Positions 27,953-41,237 of a stretch of 64,000 nt of DNA are shown here, in pieces. The notes below the pieces were generated by a model. That model saw only the letters and a program-made list of their open reading frames with translations, did not search any database and was not told the origin of the DNA. Source of the DNA: Paramecium octaurelia (lineage: Eukaryota > Ciliophora > Oligohymenophorea > Peniculida > Parameciidae); contig CAJJDP010000055.1 in the NCBI GenBank assembly GCA_905182995.1, positions 372,001-436,000 on the forward strand, read 5' to 3'. The stretch's first letter is position 1, and the number at the start of each line of letters is the position of its first letter. The translations under genes were made by a program, and so were the position numbers.

Positions 27953-28318
27953 TAAATTTAATTAACAGTCAAGTTTTCAATATATTTTATTAATGACTCA
28001 ATTCTAAAAAGCAATTCATTCAAATTGGTCCTCCTATCAGAAAAAGCTTAAAAGTCAAACTTAATACTTTCATCTTATTAAGTTTATGAGAATTTACTGT
28101 TGGTTGTTCTATAGACCTTTACAATATTGAATTTATATACAATTTTGTTATATCCCTATTTTCCTTCTCCTTTTCTCAAAGGGAGAGTTCTCCAGTACCA
28201 CAATTTAAGTTTTCATATGTAAACTTCTCAGTAAGTGAGTGTGTATCTTGATTGTAGGATTTTATTGGTATTTCTTTCAATTTAAAAAGATTAATCCATA
28301 AATTATTATATTTGTTGA
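27953..28318. promoter_or_regulatory. Divergent intergenic region (putative promoters)
   Basis: 366 bp between two start codons pointing away from each other (27952 on minus, 28319 on plus). AT-rich with no open frame I trust. By position it must hold both promoters; I see no specific motif. Confidence 0.5.
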
Positions 28319-29298
28319 ATGAATTTATTTAATTATAAAATAACTATGTTATGGATTTTAGCATTAATGCAGACAGCCTATGGAATACCTTGTGGATACA
28401 CTTTAGATGAAAATAACCTACCCATAGAAACTGATAAGGAGCCATGGATTAATGAAAAAATGAGTGCATGTCGATTCTATGATAATTCTCCTGTTTGTTG
28501 CACTCAATCATAAGATGAAGGAATTGGAAACGATTTTGTCTCATTAGATGCCACTTTTGGAAGTGATGGCGATGGATGTGATATGTACAAATCAAAACAA
28601 GTACAATAGTTGTGCAGCCAACATGAAAAGATTTTGGTGCGCATATTCATGTGATCCAAGATAGGGGGAATTTCTTAAAATTACTGGCAGAGCTAATGTC
28701 ACTGACCCAAGGAATCCCAACCGAACCATTGATGTTTAGACTGTAACTTTGCGTATTCATCCCTAAGTGGCATGTGTAAATACATTTCATTAAAATAAGG
28801 ATGTATTTTCTTCTTGTTAAAGAACGAACTTTGCTTCCCAAGTCAGTGCCATGCAAACACCTGGTGGATTCTTCACTTTCTAGGCTGAATAAGGAGTGTA
28901 TGAAGATTCTATATATCCTTAGATCTACCTCTCTTTAATTGATCGCTATTGAATTCTCGGAATAAGATTCTTTGCTCATGCCTAACATTGACAATTGTAA
29001 TCAAACATTTGAAATGGCTGATGATGGTAAATTCTATGATCCATACCAATTTGAAATCAAAAAGCCTTGTGGTTGTAATACTTGTGAAGACTCTTGTGAT
29101 TCTCAGAAGGTTTTGTATCAAGAACCAGGTTAGATTCAATATTTATGAGTAGGAGTTTTTTATGGATTTGATTGGCAATATGTATTGTTTGCATGGGGTT
29201 GGGCAATTTTATTTGCGATTGGTTTCACTCTTTACAGATAATGCAAGAGAAAGAACGCTGTTATTCAATAAGAGGAGGCAGACTCTATTTATATTTGA
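28319..29298 (+). CDS. NPC1 N-terminal-domain-like single-pass membrane protein
   Basis: 301 aa from four exons; introns 28585-28609 (25 nt), 28898-28922 (25 nt) and 29129-29152 (24 nt). A signal peptide (MLWILALMQTAYG) is followed by a cysteine-rich luminal domain: VCC, then CDICAANMKRFWCAYSCDP, then C-x-T pairs and CGCNTCEDSC. This matches the cysteine pattern of the sterol-binding N-terminal domain of NPC1. One transmembrane helix follows (WGWAILFAIGFTLYR), then a short basic/acidic tail and TGA. Full NPC1 proteins have about 1,200 residues with a sterol-sensing domain; here everything after TM1 is missing. It may be a sterol-binding membrane protein of the endolysosome or surface. Alternatively it is the 5' end of a truncated NPC1 gene. 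Confidence 0.8.
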
Positions 29299-29738
29299 TT
29301 ATAATTCATATCAATATTTTGTAAAGAATATTTATGTTATTTCAGTTGCTTTTAGACAAAATGAACTCAATGTGGAGCAAAGAAGCACTGCTCATATAAA
29401 TTTAATATTCTAATTAAAGATAGGGCATTTATAAACGAATATAGAATATTTAAAATTTTGATATAAATAATTATGGTTATTTTATGAAATTACTAAGTAT
29501 AGATTATATTCTGACTCAATACTATTTATTAGTAAATCATACTCCACTGTATTTGGTTGATAGAAGAAAACATCCAAATAATATATGGGATAAAGATATG
29601 GTAAAATTCAGGATTAATCAAACATACTAGGAAGTTCATTATATGAATATCTGAAATTCTAAGATGAAACTTCCTATAAAAGTAAATCACTTATATTTTT
29701 ATATCATATAATATAATATAACTATAAAATAAATAAAT
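29299..29738. other. Intergenic; possible relic downstream of NPC1-like gene
   Basis: No supported gene. An intron-like 25-mer at 29321-29345 (GTAAAG..TTTCAG) is flanked by open frames, the right one running about 100 codons to TGA near 29655. It could be leftover exons of a longer NPC1-type gene. Confidence 0.35.
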
Positions 29739-30929
29739 ATGAAAAGAGCATCATAAATCCAAATATAGAAGGAAGCTATAGTATTCTCTTCTGATGATTC
29801 GATGAACAGTGACAATTCCTTCAATTCTAGTATTGAAGAGGAAGAAGCTGAAGCAGACACAAACACTATTTTTCATCTCAAAGAGTAAATGGCACAATTT
29901 TTTACAGAAAATCCTGGATTGCAAGAAGCCATCAAATTTGAATAAGAGGAGAAAGATGAAGGCAACACTGAAAAGAATGAATAAACTAAACACAAGTAAA
30001 CTAAAAGGAAATATCAATAGACCAGCTTTAATTTCTAAATCAGAGTAACAGTAATTTGTGCATGGTTGGAAGTTGCTTGGAAAAGATGTTATAAGAAACA
30101 GCCAAGGAGGACAGACTCTACCCACTTTGGAAACTATCAACCATAGACTGAATATATTCAAATAGAAGGTTGACAAGGTAGATTATTTGGAAATTTTGTA
30201 ACGAGAAACCCAATAGCAATAATAGAAGTAGGAGGAGCAGGTCTAGGTTAAATAAGATAACACAAAATAATAGCCAAGATCGCAATCAGAAAATCCTAAC
30301 AAAAATGAGAATGAGGAATAGAAATTAGAGGAAGAATAAGATATAACTTATTTCAGTTTCAAAAAAAAAATGTAATTGGCTTTACACAAAAGATAATAAC
30401 TATAAAGAGAGGAAGAAGAGAGGAAACAAAAATAGTAAAAAGAGAAATTGAAGAAGGTCAATGAAGCTGATTAACTTGCCAATGATGCACCTAATTAATA
30501 AACATAAAATACTTTGGTTGGATCTAAAATGGAATTTTAAACTCATGTTGGTTAAATGCTGTATTAGACTTATCTGTAAACTGGAGGAGACAAGGAGAGT
30601 TTTAAAAAAATGGCTGCCATTTTCCTTAAAAATTATCATAAGAAGCAGAAAGAAAATTTAGATAAATTAAAAGTATACTCATTGATAATTCCAATAAGGT
30701 ATTTCCTCCAGCAATTCCAAAGTTTACATCAGAAGATTGCAAACATCTGAATTTGCTATTACCAGACTTCTCCACTCAATTATATGCTCCAAACAAATAA
30801 AATTTATTTTAAGGTGTTGAGAATTATAAATTCCCAGCCAATAGTCCAGAATAAGAATTCATAAACTTGGTAGATTAGATAATGTCAGGGAAAGTAATGT
30901 AATTTTGGAAAGAAATGCATTAATAGTGA
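29739..30929 (+). CDS. Hypothetical charged coiled-coil protein
   Basis: 379 aa, three exons; introns 29996-30020 (25 nt) and 30673-30698 (26 nt). The spliced length is an exact multiple of three. An acidic, Ser/Asn-rich N-terminus is followed by a Gln/Glu/Lys coiled-coil middle, where most Gln are TAA/TAG. The C-terminal 120 residues look globular (FPPAIPKFTSEDCKHLNLL). No signal peptide or membrane segment, and no family recognised. A cytoplasmic or cytoskeletal role is only a guess from composition. Confidence 0.7.
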
Positions 30930-31409
30930 AATGAATTATCAAAATCAATTTTTTCATATTATTAACCATAATATATATATTTTATAGAATAGAATCTTAG
31001 ATAGGGTTTTAAGTGTTGAGAAATACAGTTTTTAATATACAAATAACAAGGGAGCATCAAAAAATGAAGAGCTCTCTCAAAATCAATAAAAATTATGCGA
31101 AATACGTTAGTTTAATTTAAATATTAATAATCTCGATCATATTCTTTTAAAACTCCTGTTTCATTTCATTTTGACTCTTGTACAAAAGAAGGGAGAAGGA
31201 ATTCGAAAATATTAAGTAAAGGGGATTTTAAGGGTTCAGAAATGGGTGAATTGTGAATAAAGAAAGAGTTATTGCCAGCAATGGATGACTAATTTTACTC
31301 TATTCTTGGATGGAGATGTAGGAGTTGATCATGATTTGTGAAATGATTCATTTCTCATTCCTCTCTTTTTTAATTACTTTGTGATAGAGTGCTTCTTTAT
31401 TCAATATTT
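30930..31409. other. Intergenic, nothing recognised
   Basis: 480 bp of AT-rich sequence between two plus-strand genes. Short frames in all phases are closed by TGA. It presumably contains the 3' end of one gene and the promoter of the next. Confidence 0.5.
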
Positions 31410-32486
31410 ATGTTATTAATAATTCTACTGTCTGTAGCTGCTTTTGCATACGTGCATAAAGAGGAATAACATGTGATGGATGTTTATAACAAAATGAATT
31501 CTATAAAGGAATTCCTATCCCAATTGGAGTATTATACGGCTCTGGAGAAATTGGAGGTAAGGTCGAAAGAAAATTTGCAGTTTGAGGAAGAAAGTTTTAC
31601 GATCTACAGTGAGCATTACTAAGAAGTAAGGACATTTGAAATTTGTAGCTCCTCTAATCATTGAAAGCAGAATAGGTGTGTCATAAGAAGTAGAAGGAAG
31701 ACATGTAGATGTTCTTAAGGGAAACCTTTCCAGAATCAATTGATAAGATAAAACGTATAATTGCAGATAAAGTATATTAGTTAATAAAATAAGGAAAAAC
31801 TCATAGAAGGAGACATTAAAGAACTAGCAAAGATAAAACATTCTTAGCCTGAAGATATCAGCAAACGTTTTGAGGAATTTAATTATTTGCATCAAAAAAT
31901 ATAAGAAGGTAAGATCAATTAGATAATGATGTTTTAGTGTTAGAATCGAATGATCAACAGGACATCTATAAAGCCTTGGAATTATTGGAATCAAAAATAA
32001 TGATAGGGTCATTCAAGCAGATGCAAAATTAGGAAGTGGATTTTTTTATGAAGAGCGTTGATAGATTATTCCGAGAAAAATCAAATCCTCATAAAAAAGA
32101 AGAGTCAATCTAATTGCTGAGTTTAATGAGGAGTGTTATATCTGAGTATCTGATAACGATGATGAATGATCAATTGGAGTAGTCCTTTGATTTATTGGAT
32201 AAGGAACTTTTTTTCACTCAATCCAAGCACACTCATATCAATGCTAAAGATCAATACGTAAATCTGCTGCAGAGAGTAGAATGTAAGTTTGTGATTAATC
32301 AAAACTGTAGAAAATCATTACAATATTTGGAAGAGTATCTTAGAAGCCAAATTTGACAGCACAATGCTGGAAGTAGCTGAAAAACAATAGGATACTGCAA
32401 GTAAAATAGGGAATCGTGCTATGCAATATCATACATAGATGTAAGAAATGTTTAAGGCAATGCTAGAACGTTTTTTATAAAGATGA
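31410..32486 (+). CDS. Secreted coiled-coil protein, unknown
   Basis: 324 aa from five exons; introns 31626-31648, 31772-31793, 31909-31937 and 32283-32310 (23, 22, 29, 28 nt); the spliced length is an exact multiple of three. It starts with a clear signal peptide (MLLIILLSVAAFA). The rest is helical, charged, coiled-coil-prone and cysteine-poor (for example YTALEKLEVRSKE). Small secreted coiled-coil proteins with signal peptides occur among the Paramecium trichocyst matrix and related granule proteins. That is a possibility from overall build, not a recognised match. Its stop lies 16 bp from the stop of the convergent kinase gene. Confidence 0.75.
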
Positions 32487-32502
32487 AATTAGTCTATATA
32501 TA

Positions 32503-34066
<1,564 letters not shown>

Positions 34067-34699
34067 AAGTCTTATTTTTATGTATAATTATCAAATTGAT
34101 TAATAATCAAAATCCCATTTATAAACATTTCATAATTGCATCAATTTTTTACAGTTTACCTCTCCAATAAAATTAAATAATTTTATTCAAAAAAACATTT
34201 TTACTCTCAAAAGTAACTAAGAATAAATTAAACTATTTACTCATAAGTATTTAATAGTAATTATAACTAAGTTATAATCAATAAATAAAATTGATTATTC
34301 AATGTATATCCAAAGTACATCTTGCTAGAATCTAATTGTAAATTGACTAAACATTTATTTGTAAGTGTTGAAGATTGGATAGTGTACATAAAGATAAAAA
34401 GTAGTGTAAAATAGAGATTTTTAAATTTCATCTGATTCATTATGAACAAGTACCCTACAAAACACGAAATTAGATATTTACAAGAATCTAAATAAAGATA
34501 ACAATACTATAATAGAATATTAAAGCGAGTTTATGTAAATGTATTAAATAATTACCAAATTTATGGCTACTTCAATAGGGAAATTAGAAAAATATCCTTT
34601 ATGAATAGGATTTATAAATTTAAATAATTATTGACAACATTAATTTAACTACTAATCTTAAGGTGAAGTAGAATGAAATTTTAAATAATAAGTAGTAAA
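34067..34699. other. Intergenic with one doubtful small ORF
   Basis: 633 bp between two minus-strand kinase genes. On the minus strand 34449-34207 there is an 80-codon frame starting near a hydrophobic run (FTLLFIFMYTIQSS) that could be a signal peptide, but nothing else supports it. Otherwise very AT-rich and empty. Confidence 0.35.
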
Positions 34700-36566
34700 T
34701 CATTTTTATTTTCTGGTTGAACTCTGACCTCGTTAGCTTATAGATGATTTTAAATGAGTTGATGAACTAGAACCTCTTTTTACCTGAGGTGGTCTCCAAG
34801 ACAATTCATTATGTTAAGGACTCTGTGGTTTCTTCTTGCTTGTTTAAGTTTATAACATCTTTTATATCTACAATTATTTAGGATGAATTGGCTACATAAT
34901 TGCGATCTATGATAGGGCGATCTGATAGCACAGTACTCAAAGTTGGATGATTGTCCTAACTCTTTCTAGGTTTCTCTTTCATCATTTATTAGAATGATTT
35001 GCGTAATAAAGACAGCGGCATAATACTCTATGGTGTGAGTGATTGCTTTTGAGTCTGAGTCTTAGAAAATTGCTTTTCTATTTCGTTCAAGTTGAGTTAT
35101 AGATTTTTCTTTTTAGTAGTTGATTAACTGATTTGTAAAAGCTTTTTATCTATTAGATGATCACTTTGAACTCGCATCTTTTATTTCAATTAAAATATGT
35201 CTTTGTATGACTCATTGACATAATTGAAGAAATCAAAGAGATCTTCAGAACTGCTTAATTCGCCTTGTTCATTCTTGTTATTGAGATCAGTTACGTCAAT
35301 CTTCAAGAACTCTTGATGAATATGAGTTTCATAGATATCAATGAATATAGGCATCTGATTAGATTTCTTCTATTTGACAGCTTGCCAATCAACATTACTA
35401 AACCAAGAGTTTTTCTTCAAAGTAGCGAAGTCATGTATTCTTTGTGCGATATTCTTATTCAAGAGACTCTACAACAACTACATCACATCACCACTCAAGT
35501 CTTCAGGGAAAGAGATATCCTCATTTTGGATTTTATGGAAGATCTCCTCAGTGTTCTGGGAATAATGAGGTGGCAAGCCTAACAACAATTCATATAATAA
35601 GCACCCCAAGGTATAAAAGTCTGCAGGATAAGAGTAACCTTATCGATTGACTATCTCTGGAGGCATATACTCAGGAGAACCACAGAAACTGTTGGTTAAT
35701 TGTTCTTCACTCAAGTCCAATTTAGATAGACCAAAATCTGTGAGTTAAATGTGACCTCTGAGATCAATGAGTATATTCTCTGGCTAGATATATGAGTTAT
35801 TGAGATATTACCTTTAAATCTCTGTATAAGACTCGATGCTAATGGAGTTCTTCAAGGGCGCATATGACTTCACAAATGTAAGCTCGAGCTTCTTCATCTG
35901 TAAAACGGTAATTTTGAAGATGATAAAACATCTCGCCCCCAGCAGAGTATTCCATTAAAAAACACAGATGATCTTTGGTGGCAAATGTGGCATACAATGG
36001 AATGATGAATTTAGAGTGATTCAGAACCTGCGACAGAATTTTCTTCTCTCTCAGGATTTGTTCCAGTCTTCTGCAATCAGTAATATATTATTTTTTGATC
36101 ATCTTCAGAGCAAACAATCGTCCAGACACTTGATGACGCACCAAGTAGACTTCTGAAGTGCCTCCCTTGCCAATGCATCTTTCAAATGTGAAATCCAGAA
36201 GACTGAAAATTGATTTGTGAGCATTTTATCTATAGACTGCAATCAAGGCCTCCTGTTTTAACTTGTGTATGGGCAGTTAAGCTGATTTAATATGAATATA
36301 AACGGCTTACCTCTCTCTTCTGGCACAGACAACATGTAATCCATCGTGATTGAATTGGAGACTGTTTTCAACGCAACTAACTATTATGAATTTGGTGTTG
36401 CTGGATGTTCACGAAGCTAACATGAATAACTCTCAAATACTCATACCTTGTTTAGGAGATCAGCTACACTCTTGTCCATTGCTATATCAATGGCCACTTG
36501 TTTATCAAAGCATCTTATCAATACAGTTCTAATTTTCTATGAGTGATTTCTCTTGTGTTCTAACAT
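34700..36566 (-). CDS. AGC-family serine/threonine protein kinase
   Basis: 585 aa, five exons; introns 36417-36446, 36282-36310, 35784-35811 and 34835-34856 (30, 29, 28, 22 nt). A N-terminal extension of about 100 residues precedes a kinase domain: [53 protein letters not shown] and [19 protein letters not shown] and the GSPEYMPPE activation segment are AGC hallmarks (PKA/PKG/S6K branch). The C-terminal 200 residues are Ser/Gln-rich and basic. No cyclic-nucleotide-binding domain is seen, so regulation is by other means. The last exon reads [10 protein letters not shown] and ends in TGA at 34700-34702. Its start codon is only 5 bp from the divergent start of the next gene. Confidence 0.92.
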
Positions 36567-36571
36567 TATTT
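36567..36571. promoter_or_regulatory. Five-bp divergent start-to-start spacer
   Basis: Only five bases separate the ATG of the minus-strand AGC kinase (36566-36564) from the ATG of the plus-strand gene (36572). If both starts are right, each promoter and 5' leader must lie inside the other gene's coding sequence. Confidence 0.5.
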
Positions 36572-37991
36572 ATGTTATAAAGAATTAAAATTGTTAGATC
36601 ACTCAATTAGACATTGAGATATCGCTATGAATAGCTCTCCGCTGAGCTCTATTTCCTCAACCAAAGAGATTGCTATGGAGCCAAAACACCCAAATCAGTC
36701 AAACTCAAACCATTGAAAGCAGCCAATCAAGGATATCTGGCGAACAATCACGAAAGTTCTGACACTTGCTATGTGACTGGAGTACCCTATGGTTAAACCA
36801 AAGACAAATTCCAGAATTACGATCTCTTCAACAGTCTTAACACTTAGTATATCCTATTCCTCTACTTAGAATGCATCCAGATCTCATCGTATTGCAATTG
36901 GATCCCTCCCCTTATCTTGCAAGACAACGATTCCTCGCTCACAAATGTGCACTCCAAAATGTGGAAGGCTACGAAATGTATGACACTCCCTTGATTGATC
37001 CCCTCAAACCACATGCTTGGGAAGAAGCAGTAGTCAATCTAGTCGTCTTGGATATGCTCAATGCAAATAAAAACATGGAAGATATCGATTGGTCTAAAGG
37101 TCTCAGTACTTATTCATATGCCAACATCCAATCCAAAGAAATACAAGAAGCTAACAAAAATCTATTCATTCAAACTATCGACGAACACATTATCAACCAT
37201 AGATATTCAGAATATTATCTCATTAATCGTGTCCTCTACACAGCCCTTATGGGTAAACACAAAGTTCTGTTGGCTGACATGCCTGATCATTTGCACAAAT
37301 TAAATTTGGGTGGCACTCTTGAAATCCAAGAGGCCAGAGATCTTTTCAAATACACACTACAAAAAACTAAATAAATGAATGACATCCCTATCACTCTAAG
37401 AAAAGCTGCCTATGATTTCTTGCCGCATGTCTTTTAAACCCCTAAGGATTTGTATATGACTGGAATGTTGAAGAGTGCCTTCGAAGGTTGCGAAACAATC
37501 AACGCCTATGTGGGAATCCCTCACTTAGTGCCCATCAATAATTATTGGGTCGAGGCTCCTCATGGTATCAATTATACAGAAGCCACTCGAATCCCACCAA
37601 GAAGAACTGGAGAAACAGATGAAAATTAAATTGAAAAAATGGCACTATTGGATGTACTCCTTGAAACCCACACATGGGCTGAACCCTACTTAAGCAATCC
37701 ATTCCCCTATGTTGTGGAAGACCTTACACAAGTATAAATCATTCAAATTATTCAAAGGCTACAGCCGGAGATTTGAAGGCGATGAAAGAATGCTTCTTAC
37801 AATATTACTAAAAATATAGCGCATATAAAAATGAATTACAAAAGGAATTGCCCAATTTGAGGAATCACGATATCAAATTCATTGAATAAACTAGACAAGC
37901 CATACCTGACATGAAGTACGAAAAATCCATTGAGATCAAAGCCTTAACAAACAAGCAATTATAATAAAGAAATGTAGAAATAGTATAATGA
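36572..37991 (+). CDS. Possible mitochondrial TraB-like protein
   Basis: 456 aa, three exons; introns 36847-36869 (23 nt) and 37732-37757 (26 nt). The N-terminus (MLQRIKIVRSLNQTLRYRY) is basic, hydroxylated and free of acids, like a mitochondrial presequence. The body has HPDLIVLQLDPSPYLARQRF, then HKVLLADMPDHLHKL and YVGIPHLVPI. These resemble in order the TraB/GumN pattern (PD-VVVEL, and a VVG-x-HV loop), but similarity is weak and I hold it loosely. The last 70 residues are charged and helical. No membrane segment is evident. An alternative is a ciliate-specific mitochondrial protein. Confidence 0.68.
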
Positions 37992-38463
37992 TTATTTTAA
38001 TTAAATATTATTCACCCAACTCATTTTTCGACCGTAATTCTTACTATTAAACTAATTATACCTTTATATTACTTTTAGTATTAATTTGTAATTTGTATCC
38101 ATATTTATTATTATAAAATAACTTCTTTAAATATACTACTCTACTCATTATTCAAGTTAACTTATTTGTTAATTCTAGTGATTTATCTTATGATAATGAA
38201 AACATTCACTCTTAAATGATTTATTATTAAGTTTGTTTCACTCTTAATGTATTCTTATTTAAATTACAAATGTTCTTAAATTCTATATAAGTAAGATAGA
38301 TAAATATAATAAGAATATCGATTTCTAATATTAATACAATTTGCTGAATTGAACAGTTATTTTGATTAAATTTGATTGTGTGCTAGTATGATGTAATTAG
38401 GTTAAAGGAATGAATAAGTTTTTTCAGGAACTTTATTATTTAATATATATAAAAACGTATTAA
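37992..38463. other. Intergenic, nothing recognised
   Basis: 472 bp, extremely AT-rich with many TTAAT and TAATA runs. No frame or repeat stands out. It must contain the promoter of the secreted-protein gene at 38464. Confidence 0.55.
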
Positions 38464-39592
38464 ATGCAATATTTTTTGGCTTTGTGTTTTGTTCTAGTAG
38501 CTTTGGGGTAACAGATAAAAGGGAATGGAAAACATCATAAACACAAGAATAAAGAGATTGGATTTGTGTAGGTTTCTGCAGATTTGAATGATTAACGTAT
38601 CATCTTGGAAGGGATTATACAATAGGTGAATCAATTAGCTCTCTTAGTATAAAGATAAAATGTATTTGATGATAGTTTGAGACAAAGACCTTTTGATTTG
38701 ATGGGTTAATTGGATCGTCTTGATAAATTGGAATTGTACCCAGAAGAATCTAAGATTATTGAAAGCTTAAAATAACAATTAAACATAATCTCTAATGCAA
38801 TGGATGTGGATGATTACATTCAGGAATGCGACGGGGAAGATGTTTGTTAAATCTGTCAAGCCTCCATGTACTATTAATTGGACGATGATAATTGGTATAT
38901 GATTGGATTCGAGCATGGATTTAAGTAATTATGCATTGAAATGAAGAAAGGAATTCCAATTCCTATTAGATTCTGCGAAATAAGCACTAGGATCTGATGG
39001 GGATCTCTTGTTGGCCTTCTCAACTGAAAATCACATCTGTTTGCAATTTGCCAATCTCAAACATCCCATAGACATCAATGGTGTGCTCAAGCTCTATTTG
39101 GGAACTACCTTAAATGATTACCAAAACAAATTGATTCACTTACCAACTCATGGGGTACCTTTGGAGTTCCTTGTCAGAGCAGAGTATTAGAATAGAAATT
39201 TCATTTACAAAGACCTCAAATTTATTGTAAATGATAATTCTTAGAAAGACATCCTGGGGGGTCGATTGAACAAATTGCAATTTTCCATTTTCGATTAAAA
39301 TGTTTATATATTAGAATATCATACAAGGTATTCATTGAATATGACGGTCAATTTTATATCCAAAGCCAAATCTATCCATTTTAGGTTAAGACCATTCAAG
39401 GCGACACCAAATCAGAATAGGTACATCTATATTTATTATAATACTCCGTAGATCAATATTAAATATTCAAAGAACATAGCTGAAAAATATTTGTCTAATT
39501 CCATTTTGAAGGATACATTCAAATTTAGCTAGATGCAAGCTTCTACTTATACAAATAGTACTGATATTGTAATATCTGTTGAATTAGATTGA
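38464..39592 (+). CDS. Secreted or luminal protein, unknown
   Basis: 368 aa, one 22-nt intron at 38925-38946. A signal peptide (MQYFLALCFVLVALG) is followed by a histidine/lysine patch (GKHHKHKNK), helical segments, and a cysteine cluster (CDGEDVCQIC). The C-terminal half is beta-rich (for example LLAFSTENHICLQFANL). No C-terminal membrane helix or GPI tail is seen, so it is probably soluble in the secretory pathway or released. I do not recognise the family. Confidence 0.75.
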
Positions 39593-39620
39593 TTTTTATT
39601 TTTAATTCTAATAATATTTA

Positions 39621-40939
39621 ATGAATAGGATATATAATAATAATCAACCAATCAACAGACCCCTTTATCAATTAGGATACAAAGTTTAAGATCAAGTAGT
39701 TCCACAAGGGATAGCATTTTTTTCAACATCTGGCAAAAGACATTATCCAGATTTTCAAAGGGGAGAATTGGAAACCTACTAGGGAATGCAACATCTCTTT
39801 GACCCACCCAAAAGGTAAATTTTTTTTATTATCCTCATAGATTAGCTCAAGACTACGATAGATCTTTAAATACAAAGGACATCGATGGGGCAGTTACAAA
39901 TACGCTACGTAGCAAAGTTGTAAAAAACATGGAATTAGCATAAGTTTATAAACAAGAAAAGCAGAAATCCTTGTGGGAATAGGGTAGTAAACCTAGTGAT
40001 CTTGAATCTTAAGCCTATTAACCAAGGGCAAAATGGGATGAGAATGATCCATATAAAAATAGAAGTGCAATCTACACTAATAATCAGGATTCTAAAAGGA
40101 AACTAGATGATCTAAGTGATAAACATCTAGAAACCATTCAATAGCCTGATTCTACCACTTTCAAGGCTAATCAACAATTTAATGAAGCTTAACATCAAAA
40201 GTAATTATATTCATAATCATATGATGATCCAAATTTGATCGCTTTGCGTTAACAAACATAAAACTAACAACAATTAATTCAATTACAAAATTCACAATCT
40301 TAACCAAATCTAGTGGTTTAGCCCTAAAATCCTCAATTATACAACTAACCTGAGTAACTACATTAGTAAGTTTCTCAGTATCAATATTAGTTGGAAGATG
40401 AACGATTAAGATAGTAATAATTGTTAATGCAAAAATAATGGGAGTAATAAAGATTAGAGAGTCTTCAAAGATTACAGCAATAATATAATGAAAAAATCAG
40501 AGAGTAACAGAATCTTAAAATGCAACAGGATTAAGACTATCAAATTATGTAATAATAAAGATAATAATCATTAAACTAAAAATAGTAGTACGCTCAAGAT
40601 TTGAGATCATAATAGGAAAGTAATAAGGAAGGAAGTCTTAGAAAAGGATTCACTCCTCCACCTGCATCCAAAAGTGAACTCATAGGGGCTATCCTGCAAC
40701 CTCCTAAAATGCAAAAATCACAAGGTTTTGATGGAGATAATAATCAAAATCTGAGAGATTCTTTATCTAAAGAAATAGAAGAAAATGAGAGAAAACTAGT
40801 GATTAATAGATTTAGACCGCATGAATTGCAATAATACATTTATGACATGAAAAATGGAAGAATAGGTGGCAGTAAAACTAGAAACAACCCAACTTTTATG
40901 TCCTATGCTGGACAATAATTAGTGAATCAATAATAATGA
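39621..40939 (+). CDS. Glutamine-rich coiled-coil protein
   Basis: 430 aa, one 26-nt intron at 39815-39840. The N-terminal 90 residues look conserved (RPLYQLGYKVQDQVV, GKRHYPDFQRGE). The middle is glutamine-rich coiled coil, nearly all Gln as TAA/TAG or CAA. The end has a proline patch (FTPPPASKSELIGAILQPP) and a basic motif (NRFRPHELQQYIYDMKNG). No signal or membrane segment. It starts 28 bp after the previous stop. A ciliary or basal-body scaffold would fit; not recognised. Confidence 0.75.
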
Positions 40940-41237
40940 TAACATATTATAATAATAATAATATTATTTATTTTTTACTTTTAGTTTGCATTATCATATT
41001 CATATTTCATTTGCAATAATTTCAATTATTTAATATCATATTATACTTCTATATATTTCAAGTATTCGCCATAAATCTCATCTTATTTTATTATAAAATC
41101 AGATTTTTACAATCCAAAATAAAATTAAAACTTAAATTATAATTAACAATATGGATATTCACGAAATCATTGATAATGGTTGGAATTCAATAACAATAGA
41201 TAATTAGTTATGTTTATATTTAGAATATTAAATCTTG
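40940..41237. other. Short convergent intergenic region
   Basis: 298 bp between the stops of two convergent genes; AT-rich, no gene seen. Confidence 0.5.

Noticed and set aside
29809-30048. Plus-strand 79-codon ORF
   Set aside because: It runs mostly in another frame of the coiled-coil gene at 29739-30929 and only its end coincides with exon 2.
34207-34449. Minus-strand 80-codon ORF with a hydrophobic start
   Set aside because: No domain, no neighbour support, and chance ORFs of this size are expected when only TGA stops translation.
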